Part shown: positions 16,132 to 21,596 of the stretch, one piece after another
Layout: every line of letters begins with the position of its first letter
How positions within the stretch are numbered: position 1 is the stretch's first letter
Assembly (NCBI GenBank): GCA_022072615.1
Contig: JAJVHS010000052.1
Coordinates: 1 to 64,000, forward strand
Reading direction: 5' to 3'
Source of the DNA: Phycisphaerales bacterium
Lineage (GTDB): Bacteria > Planctomycetota > Phycisphaerae > Phycisphaerales > UBA1924
Length of the DNA: 64,000 nucleotides
Program-made: the position numbers and the translations under genes
Notes under the pieces: generated by a model
Told to the model about the DNA's origin: nothing
Seen by the model: the letters and a program-made list of their open reading frames with translations, nothing else
The model's database searches: none

Positions 16132-16420
16132 GGGCGACCCCCAAGTTGGCGCCTGCCTGCACGCGCTCCTGAACCCACCTTTGGAGTTCAGCCAGAGTGC
16201 GCATGCGCTTCCCCGTGTCGTGAAGAATGGGATTGAACTCGGGCTCCACTGTGATTCCCAGCCGGGCCTCCAGGTCGCATGCCAGCTCGACCCCGTCCTG
16301 GCTGCACAACCCAGCGGCGTGGAGGTTTGTATCAGCTCCGATCTTCCCATGCATGTTGGCCCGAACCAGTAGTTCGTGAACGATCTGCTCCACGACGGTG
16401 TCCACTTTTCTTGGCGTCAT
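16124..16420 (-). CDS. acyl-carrier-protein-like protein
   Basis: 98 residues from the ATG at 16420 with AAAGGA 7 bases upstream. A four-helix ACP pattern is visible: helix 1 VDTVVEQIVHELLVRANM, the loop TNLHAAGLCSQDGVELACDL with Ser40 where the phosphopantetheine Ser of the DSL motif would be, then LEARLGI and a final helix TLAELQRWVQERV. The flanking residues (CSQ rather than DSL) are unusual, so carrier function is uncertain; it could be a protein-protein adaptor. It is the first gene of the seven-gene overlapping operon. No acyl or aminoacyl ligase is encoded nearby. Confidence 0.6.
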   Translation of the reverse strand: MTPRKVDTVVEQIVHELLVRANMHGKIGADTNLHAAGLCSQDGVELACDLEARLGITVEPEFNPILHDTGKRMRTLAELQRWVQERVQAGANLGVAHE

Positions 16421-16429
16421 CGCAGTTCC

Positions 16430-16445
16430 TTTCGTACGGTACAAA
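16430..16445. promoter_or_regulatory. candidate XRE operator
   Basis: TTTCGTACGGTACAAA is a near-palindrome (TTT-GTAC / GTAC-AAA arms) just downstream of the -10 box and partly over the ribosome site. Its position fits autorepression by the XRE protein encoded second in the operon. Confidence 0.4.
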
Positions 16446-16446
16446 A

Positions 16447-16474
16447 ATCTTACCGCACCGATCGGACGGGTCAA
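16447..16474 (-). promoter_or_regulatory. candidate sigma-70-type promoter of the nucleotide operon
   Basis: On the minus strand TTGACC (16474-16469), a 16-base spacer and TAAGAT (16452-16447) precede the ATG at 16420 by 26 bases. It overlaps the last codons of the upstream dUTPase-fold gene, so the seven-gene operon can be read separately from that gene. Confidence 0.5.
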
Positions 16475-17337
16475 CCCCCCGAGGGGTTCGGCACCGTGGA
16501 CGCAGGAGACGTTCCCGGCGGAGGAACGGGAGGCGGCGAACCGGCAGATGTCGCTGCCGGCTGCGGAGTCCCGATGGTGGGGCCGGGAGGCAGGGAGCCG
16601 GTTTGACCTGGACTTGGTGTCGACCCGGCTGAAGTTGGTTCCTTCGAGGGAACAACCCAGTCACCTAAGCGCTGACCGAGCCTGCTCCACGGGAAGCCCT
16701 CCAAAATCAGAGTCACCGCCGCAACCAAGAGGGCTGCAAGCAAACCGATGACCACCATCTTCAGTTCCTTGACCTTGTCGATCTCGTGCTTGATGTGTTG
16801 CTGCACATCGTCGATTTTCTTCTGCAGGTCCGCTGGTGAGACACCGGGCGTTGTGAGCTTGCCAATCAGGTCGGCGGGAATGGAACTCATTCGAGCACGT
16901 GGACCGGAATAGGGGTCCGGGACCTCGTCCATGTCCGCCAGCCACAGGAGGAAGAGCGCGTCACCGCTTTGAAGCGGTTGTGGGACTACGCCGGCGTTGA
17001 ACACCGTGAAGACCAGCCGACCCGTGAAACCCGGATCAACATGAAAACCAGAGACATTCACTAGGCCCGGTAGCTTGACTGAAGACTTCAAGGAAATCAG
17101 CCCTACGGCATTGTGTGGGATCGAGACGAACTCCTTGGTCAGGAGCAGGGCGGTGGCGCCAGGTGGAATCGTTACCAGCTCACCATCGTTGAGCCGTTGC
17201 TTCTGCCTCTCGCCCGACAGGTATGCTTCATGTCCGAGCGAGAGCTCATACGATCCCTGCTTCACACGCGCGGGATCTCCGTCCGGCACGATCTGGGAGA
17301 GCGTTTTGCGAAATCGTTCGGTTCCCCAGAATGACAT
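16471..17337 (-). CDS. dUTPase/dCTP-deaminase-fold domain with coiled coil and membrane anchor
   Basis: 288 residues; AAGAGGGA precedes the ATG at 17337. Residues 1-140 carry the trimeric dUTPase/dCTP-deaminase beta fold: QGSYELSLG near 27, VSIPHNAVGLISLKSSVKL at 71-89 and GFHVDPGFTGRLVFTVFNAG at 97-116. Asp101 of the DPG motif is kept, but the Glu that does the chemistry in dCTP deaminases (LEF) is Thr111, so deamination is unlikely. A coiled coil (165-193), one membrane helix (194-212) and a Pro/Ser tail (229-288) follow. No usual family member has this layout. It may bind a dNTP at the membrane as a sensor, or act as a diverged dUTPase. Confidence 0.75.
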   Translation of the reverse strand: MSFWGTERFRKTLSQIVPDGDPARVKQGSYELSLGHEAYLSGERQKQRLNDGELVTIPPGATALLLTKEFVSIPHNAVGLISLKSSVKLPGLVNVSGFHVDPGFTGRLVFTVFNAGVVPQPLQSGDALFLLWLADMDEVPDPYSGPRARMSSIPADLIGKLTTPGVSPADLQKKIDDVQQHIKHEIDKVKELKMVVIGLLAALLVAAVTLILEGFPWSRLGQRLGDWVVPSKEPTSAGSTPSPGQTGSLPPGPTIGTPQPAATSAGSPPPVPPPGTSPASTVPNPSGG

Positions 17338-17437
17338 GACGATCCCTCTTGGTTAGGACGAGGCGAGGCGCTACGGACATACTCGGAGAAGCTTACCGGG
17401 TGCAGGCAGGCCGTGGGCACATAGTGATGCCGAAGAG

Positions 17438-17460
17438 AAACCCCGGCCTTGGCCGGGGTT
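17438..17460 (-). terminator. terminator of the HARE-HTH gene
   Basis: A perfect ACCCCGGCC / GGCCGGGGT hairpin with a 2-3 base loop is followed on the minus strand by TTTCTCTT. It lies 30 bp after the HARE-HTH stop and separates that gene from the dUTPase-fold gene. Confidence 0.7.
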
Positions 17461-17489
17461 GATTTCGATCGCAGGATGGTGACCGTCGA

Positions 17490-17861
17490 TCAGCGGCCCG
17501 CGGCCGCGAACTGCCCGCGCTCGACCTTGCGGAACCGGGCGTCCTTGCCCTTGTCGCGGATCTCGCGGATGAGGGCTGCGTAGAGCGTCGCCTGCGGCGT
17601 CTTGCCGCCCGGGCTCTTCCACAGCCCGGCCGCCGCCATGGCGTCGATCAGGTCCTTGGCGTTCATGGGCTTGCCGACCTTCGCCAGGACGATGGCAGCG
17701 GCGTCCAACGCGCTTCGGCGCTTGGGCTTGTCCGGGCTGACCGGCTTGCCCGGGCTCGCCTTGGAAGCGGCCGGTTTCGCAGCGGCTTTGGCCGGCTTGG
17801 TCGAGGCGGGTTTGCGGGTAGGGCTGGCCTGGGCTTTCTTCGGCGTCGTCTTCTTCGACAT
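17490..17861 (-). CDS. HARE-HTH domain protein with basic tail
   Basis: 123 residues from the ATG at 17861 (GGAGA ribosome site). Residues 1-48 are Lys/Ala/Pro-rich, like histone-H1 tails. Residues 50-120 form a HARE-HTH winged helix: ALDAAAIVLAKVGKPMNAKD, MAAAGLWKSPGGKTPQATLY, then REIRDKGKDARFRKVERGQF. HARE-HTH domains occur in eukaryotic ASXL and HB1 and in bacterial restriction and sigma factors, and have been proposed to sense DNA modification. It lies just upstream of the nucleotide operon on the same strand, but a terminator separates them. Such small tailed proteins are also found alone in planctomycetes, so a general chromatin role is equally possible. Confidence 0.85.
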   Translation of the reverse strand: MSKKTTPKKAQASPTRKPASTKPAKAAAKPAASKASPGKPVSPDKPKRRSALDAAAIVLAKVGKPMNAKDLIDAMAAAGLWKSPGGKTPQATLYAALIREIRDKGKDARFRKVERGQFAAAGR

Positions 17862-18336
17862 GGCGTTCTCCTTCGAAGGGTGCGTGCCCGCCGCACAGCG
17901 CGGCGGGTGACACATGACGCCCAGCCACCGGCGGGATTGGAAGGCGGCGTGCCAGGAAATCTGTCCCGTGCCCGGGTCCAAGGGAGTTGCCTTGGTCGCC
18001 CCGGGGTTTGCCCACGACCGCCGCGCCCCGCCGGACCCCGGCGCAAGGCCACCCAACCTGCCGCTCGCGAACACGGGCCAACGTGGGCCAACTGGGGGCG
18101 AAGAGGCGCGGGTTCGGGAAGCCCGGGTTCCGGGCTTGCCCGCCCAGCCAAGGTTGATCCCTTGGTGTCGGCGCGGGGGTGCGCCGCGGGGGCGTGACAC
18201 CCGCGCCGTGACACCACCACGCGGCGCTTCCGGGGCGCTTTGGGAAGTCTGACACCCGCCCGCGGGATCGCCGGATCCGTCGAAGAACGTCGGAGTTTTT
18301 CGGGATTTGGCGAGCGGGAGCGAACGTGCCGAGTCC
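17862..18336. other. GC-rich intergenic stretch without a supported gene
   Basis: About 475 bp of very GC-rich DNA upstream of the HARE-HTH gene. The open frames through it are Arg/Pro/Gly-rich with no domain. It contains several TGACACCCGC-type short repeats (around 17909, 18194 and 18252). I see no RNA gene. Confidence 0.5.
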
Positions 18337-18376
18337 GCTTTACGAAAGCATCGCTCTACCGCTGAGCTAAGGTGGC
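18337..18376 (-). pseudogene. 5' half of a tRNA-Thr(CGT) gene
   Basis: On the minus strand from 18376: acceptor strand GCCACCT, TA, D-arm GCTC-AGCGGTA-GAGC, then an anticodon stem-loop with loop TTCGTAA (anticodon CGT) and the first three bases of the 3' stem. After 18337 the sequence no longer pairs: no T-arm partner and no acceptor complement AGGTGGC can be found. It is a truncated gene, likely a recombination or integration scar. Confidence 0.6.
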
Positions 18377-18596
18377 ACGCCGGCTCGGGCGTGCCCGAGC
18401 GGGACCACAAGTATCGGAGGGGTCGGGCCGAGAATCCACCTCCGATCGCCAAGTGGCCGTTGGACCCGGCTCGGTCGGCCGGCCCGTCGCCCTGCGGGGG
18501 GGGGGGTATGACCAGCGCTCGGGCGCGAGCGGACGGGGGTGAGCGTGCGGGCGTTCGCGCGGGGTCACGAGCACGCGAACGGGCCCGGTCACGGGG

Positions 18597-18900
18597 TTGC
18601 TCGGATCACGGGTCGCCGGGCAGAACGCCCGGTGGCTCGACCGCGACGCCAAGCGGATGTGGAACAAGGTGGTCGAGCACATCGTCGCCTGCGAACTTGC
18701 CGCCAACATCGACGCCCCCTTGGTGGCGAGGTACGGCGGAGCGTGGTCGAGCTCGAAGCGGGCCGAGGAGTTTTTGAACGCCCACGGTGAGACGTCCACC
18801 GTCAGGTCGCTGGTCTCAGGCCGGTCCGTGGTGGTGCAGTGGCCGCACGCGGCCCACGCGCTGCGGCTGGCTCATACAGCGATCCAGGACACCACCTTCT
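18597..18900 (+). other. coding-like fragment running into repeats
   Basis: One plus frame reads as ordinary protein (ARWLDRDAKRMWNKVVEHIV, then LVARYGGAWSSSKRAEEFL and TVRSLVSGRSVVVQWPHA) until about 18890, where it runs into the hairpin and repeat sequence at 18892. No good start or ribosome site precedes it, and no family is recognised. It may be the remains of a gene cut by repeat insertion. Confidence 0.3.
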
Positions 18901-18915
18901 CAGGGCAGAAGGTGG
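18892..18915. repeat. perfect hairpin followed by TGGCACGGCACGGGA
   Basis: Nine-base arms CCACCTTCT / AGAAGGTGG with a 6-base loop, directly followed by TGGCACGGCACGGGA. The same design recurs at 19051-19074 and, less perfectly, near 20208-20232. Confidence 0.7.
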
Positions 18916-18927
18916 TGGCACGGCACG

Positions 18928-19128
18928 GGATGCGGCCTCGGCTGGCTGGGAGGTGGTCTGCCGTGCACGGAGACCGCTCGTCGGTTCGCACGGGCAGAGG
19001 GGCTGGCCGCCCCTCTGCAACTCCCCGCTCGAAGGCAAGAGTCAGGGCATCACCTTTCTCAAAGCAGAAAGGTGATGGCACGGCACGGGACTGGCCTGCA
19101 AATCGCTGTGAACGTGATGCCACCTGCC
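18928..19128. repeat. B-type repeat, copy 1
   Basis: About 200 bp that recur at 20080-20286 with roughly one difference per ten bases or fewer. It contains a perfect 10-bp hairpin (GCAGAGGGGC arms, 18994-19018), a 9-bp hairpin (CACCTTTCT arms, 19051-19074) and ends in GATGCCACCTGCC. It lies downstream of the small gene at 19234-19533. Confidence 0.8.
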
Positions 19129-19233
19129 TCCTCGTCCGGCAGCTGGTCAGGGCCTGCTCCACCGTGCTTCGCACCACCTCGTCGAGGTGGCTCCTCACCT
19201 GCTTCGTGTCCACCGGAGATCGGCAGGCTTACA

Positions 19234-19533
19234 TCACGTTATCTCGTCGAGTTCAGCCGAAGACAAATCCCGTACGTGCTCAGCGCTCCGCACAAAGCCT
19301 GCGACGTTCGTCCAACCCAAGCCGGCCAATCTGCTACGGTAAAGTTGAACAAAAACACGAACCGAACCATCTTTGCAGGGTTCAACCCAAGTTGATAGAG
19401 CGCATTGTCCGTCAGAGGTAATTACGATTTGTTCGGTGTGAGACGCATGATTTTGCAGATCACAAAAGGCGAGTAGTTTAAGACCAGCAATAGTATCAGA
19501 AATCAACCCAGCAGCGGACGGTACATCGCTCAT
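19234..19533 (-). CDS. small hypothetical protein in repeat-flanked cassette 1
   Basis: 99 residues from the ATG at 19533 with GGGAG 5 bases upstream; earlier in-frame starts lie inside the REP repeats and are not used. The sequence is ordinary soluble protein (ISDTIAGLKLLAFCDLQNH near 12, then VRVFVQLYRSRLAGLGWTNV near 56). No family recognised. GC near 50% contrasts with about 68% in core genes. It sits between a B-type repeat downstream and a RAYT/REP block upstream. Confidence 0.5.
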   Translation of the reverse strand: MSDVPSAAGLISDTIAGLKLLAFCDLQNHASHTEQIVITSDGQCALSTWVEPCKDGSVRVFVQLYRSRLAGLGWTNVAGFVRSAEHVRDLSSAELDEIT

Positions 19534-19605
19534 ATTACTCCCACCGTGTTCTGAGATCGATATGTGGATTGGGCTTTCCAGGACGCTGCGGACCGATGGA
19601 AATGC

Positions 19606-19811
19606 GAGGCGGCAGGTGGCACCGGGGTTCGTCCATCGCGTGGGGGTTTTCCCGCGCCGTGCCACCGAGGTCGCTTCGACCTCGGTGTTCTGGTGCTCGT
19701 ACGCGTCGGCACGGCAGGTGGCACCGGGGTCCGTCCATCGCATGGGGTCTTCCCGCGCCGTGCCACCGGATCGCTTTGATCCCGGTGTCCTGGGTGCTCG
19801 TGCGCGTCGGC
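19606..19811. repeat. REP-like hairpin units, two tandem copies
   Basis: Two ~100-bp units start at about 19612 and 19711. Each has GGCAGGTGGCACCGGGG, a spacer, GTGCCACC and then a strong hairpin (19664-19686 and 19765-19786) with loop CTT, ending in CGCGTCGGCAC. The first hairpin is a perfect 10 bp. Stem bases differ between copies in a way that keeps pairing. GGTGGCAC and GTGCCACC also form a larger inverted repeat. Confidence 0.75.
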
Positions 19812-19821
19812 ACGCTCTTGT

Positions 19822-19880
19822 TCACACGAACTCCTTCCACCGTGTGCACACCTTCTCATCACCGAGCGGACGGTTGCCTT
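19822..19880 (-). pseudogene. RAYT transposase 3' remnant, copy 1
   Basis: Minus-strand frame ends LGDEKVCTRWKEFV and a TGA at 19824-19822, matching the C-terminal residues of the longer RAYT fragment at 21105-21293. Only about 18 codons match; upstream sequence is unrelated. It is joined directly to the REP hairpin units. Confidence 0.55.
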
Positions 19881-20079
19881 CGGATTCCTGCTCGCGACGA
19901 CCCACTCGAACCGAATCCCCGCTCGACCCGCGCCAGTTTACAGAAAGTCGGACCCGCACGGAACAGAATCCGCAGCCGGCCTGGCCGCCCGGGCATGATG
20001 GAATCACTGTTCGAATCGCCGAGCACCCCCTGAGCCGCCGAGCCCGGGTCGCACAGGGCCGATGGACGGCATCCCGACA

Positions 20080-20286
20080 CGGATGCGGCTTCGGCTGGCT
20101 GGAAGTTGGTGCCACCTGCCGTACACGGAGACCGCTCGTCGGTTCGCACGGGCAGAGGGGCTGGCCGCCCCTCTGCAACTCCCCGCTCGAAGGCAAGAGT
20201 CAGGACATCAGCTTTCTCAAAGCGGAAAGGTGATGGCACGGCACGGGACTGTTCTGCAAATCGCTGTGAACGTGATGCCACCTGCC
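20080..20286. repeat. B-type repeat, copy 2
   Basis: Second copy of the repeat at 18928-19128, in the same orientation, ending in the same GATGCCACCTGCC. The GCAGAGGGGC-arm hairpin is conserved; the CACCTTTCT-arm hairpin is weakened by two changes. It lies 61 bp downstream of the stop of the membrane-protein gene at 20348-20947. Confidence 0.8.
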
Positions 20287-20347
20287 GCGGCTTCAACAGG
20301 AGATATAGTTCGCGGCGTTGAGTGCCACCTGCCACTTGGAATGTGAT

Positions 20348-20947
20348 TCAATCAGAAGCGCTCGCGACGTTGCATGCCGCCCGGCCCTGCTTCTGGGAAT
20401 AGCCTCTACTCCACCATCTGGCCACAGCTCTTGCGGTCAGAACCGCGCACGTAGATACGAGCAACACACGACACCAATGAACTTCATAACTGATACTTTG
20501 ATACGCAGAGATATCGTCGTGAACTGCCCATGATCGCTTCTCGACTAGGTGCCAGCCTCTAGGCATAGCGGATTGGCTGGCGATCTCCGAATTCCTCGCC
20601 ACCGCGTTGTCCAAGAGTGGTCGCATCGATTCCGGTATCGGCCCGATTACGACATCTGCAAAGTTAAGCCATGCTCGCTCCAACTCGGTCTCACTGGTGG
20701 TGCGAAACTTGCCATAAGATCCTCCAAAGTACTGTCGGTTTATACTACAACCTTCTCTAATCATATCGGCATTTCTACACCAAAGGACACGCGACGAAGG
20801 GTCTAGCATTACGAGTCCCGACTTCGGGAGCTCAATATAAGTAGTGTCTAACATAATGAACAATAGTGCCACTGCAGCCAACGCAAAGCAGATGATCCAT
20901 ATGCTCGTGCGAAATAATTGTGTGACCCGCTCCCTAGCCATCCCCAT
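20348..20947 (-). CDS. hypothetical membrane protein in repeat-flanked cassette 2
   Basis: 199 residues from the ATG at 20947, which has GGAG 8 bases upstream; an in-frame ATG at 20977 would add ten residues. An N-terminal membrane helix (about 13-32, SIWIICFALAAVALLFIML), an extracytoplasmic domain of about 120 residues with several Cys and Trp, and a second hydrophobic segment near 165-182 are visible. No family recognised. GC is near 47%, the lowest in the window, and codon use is unlike the neighbours, so it is probably foreign. It lies between B-type and RAYT/REP repeats exactly as the 99-residue gene does. Confidence 0.5.
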   Translation of the reverse strand: MGMARERVTQLFRTSIWIICFALAAVALLFIMLDTTYIELPKSGLVMLDPSSRVLWCRNADMIREGCSINRQYFGGSYGKFRTTSETELERAWLNFADVVIGPIPESMRPLLDNAVARNSEIASQSAMPRGWHLVEKRSWAVHDDISAYQSISYEVHWCRVLLVSTCAVLTARAVARWWSRGYSQKQGRAACNVASASD

Positions 20948-20997
20948 GTCGATCTCCGTCTTCTTCATCATTTGCATCTTCGTCCCACTTAAAGGGC

Positions 20998-21098
20998 AGG
21001 TGGCACCGGGTTCGTCCGTCGCGTGGGGAGTCTTCCTGCGCCGTGCCACCGGGATCGCTTCGATTCCGGTGTCCTGGTGCTCGTGCGCGTCGGCATGC
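20998..21098. repeat. REP-like hairpin unit, third copy
   Basis: Same plan as the two units at 19612-19811: GGCAGGTGGCACCGGG, GTGCCACC, then a 10-bp hairpin with loop CTT at 21048-21070 (one G-T pair). Relative to the first copy, two stem pairs are swapped (A-T to G-C and G-C to A-T), so pairing is maintained. Confidence 0.75.
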
Positions 21099-21104
21099 TC
21101 TTGT

Positions 21105-21293
21105 TCACACGAACTCCTTCCACCGTGTGCACACCTTCTCATCACCGAGCGGAAGGTTGCGCTCGACCTTCTGCTGGCGCACGCCCATCCACCACCGCAC
21201 GCTCGACCATCTCCAAGCCTCGGGACGCTCGACCAGGCCGCGTTCCAGCGGTTCTTGATGAGTGTACCGGATCTCGCGGTATGGCTCGGCGGT
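21105..21293 (-). pseudogene. RAYT (REP-associated tyrosine transposase) C-terminal fragment
   Basis: About 63 codons on the minus strand ending at TGA 21107-21105. The stretch EIRYTHQEPLERGLVERPEA followed by WRWSSVRWWMG matches the C-terminal part of RAYT/TnpA_REP proteins (usually YIHxNPVRxGLVERPxDWxWSSA). The catalytic HUH and Tyr region is missing; upstream sequence is non-coding. RAYTs move REP hairpins, which explains the hairpin units next to both fragments. Confidence 0.75.
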
Positions 21294-21468
21294 GCTCGGT
21301 CGATGGGGGAGGAGGGGGCCCGATTCCCTGGGGCTGGCGCCCCAGGCTTCAGTCTGTGGCCGCTTCGCGGCCGAGGATGGAGGATGCGGCAGGTGACGCC
21401 TGAGGGGGTGTGGAGCGGGAGGAAAAGTTCAAAGTTCAAATGGCAAAGTTCAAATAGAAGAACGAGTA

Positions 21469-21587
21469 GGCACTGACCTCGTCGCCGAGCCTCCGAGGTC
21501 AGTGGCACGGGAGGAAAAGTTCAAATGGAGGCAGGCGGGCTGGCGGCACTGACCTCGTCGCCGAGCCTCCGAGGTCAGTGGCACGGG
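21469..21587. repeat. two copies of a 41-bp hairpin repeat
   Basis: CACTGACCTCG / CGAGGTCAGTG arms (11 bp, perfect) with a 12-base loop at 21471-21504 and again at 21547-21580, each followed by GCACGGG. They are separated by GGAGGAAAAGTTCAAATGG, part of which (GGGAGGAAAAGTTCAAA) also occurs at 21418-21434. They end 10 bp before the stop of the next gene and may also terminate it. Confidence 0.8.
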
Positions 21588-21596
21588 GAGCGGCGT

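Noticed and set aside
11239-17337. Prophage
   Set aside because: XRE, ImmA, TS, kinase and dUTPase-like genes can occur in phages, but no capsid, tail, terminase, integrase or lysis gene is present.
18300-18376. Complete tRNA gene
   Set aside because: No T-arm pairing and no acceptor complement can be found after the anticodon arm.
19535-19849. 104-codon open frame across the REP units
   Set aside because: It is open only because two ~100-bp repeat units happen to stay in frame; its sequence is the repeat translated and has no conserved start.
18928-21293. CRISPR array or integron attC array
   Set aside because: Repeats are too long, too few and irregularly spaced for CRISPR, and no cas gene or integron integrase is in the window; RAYT/REP explains the hairpins better.
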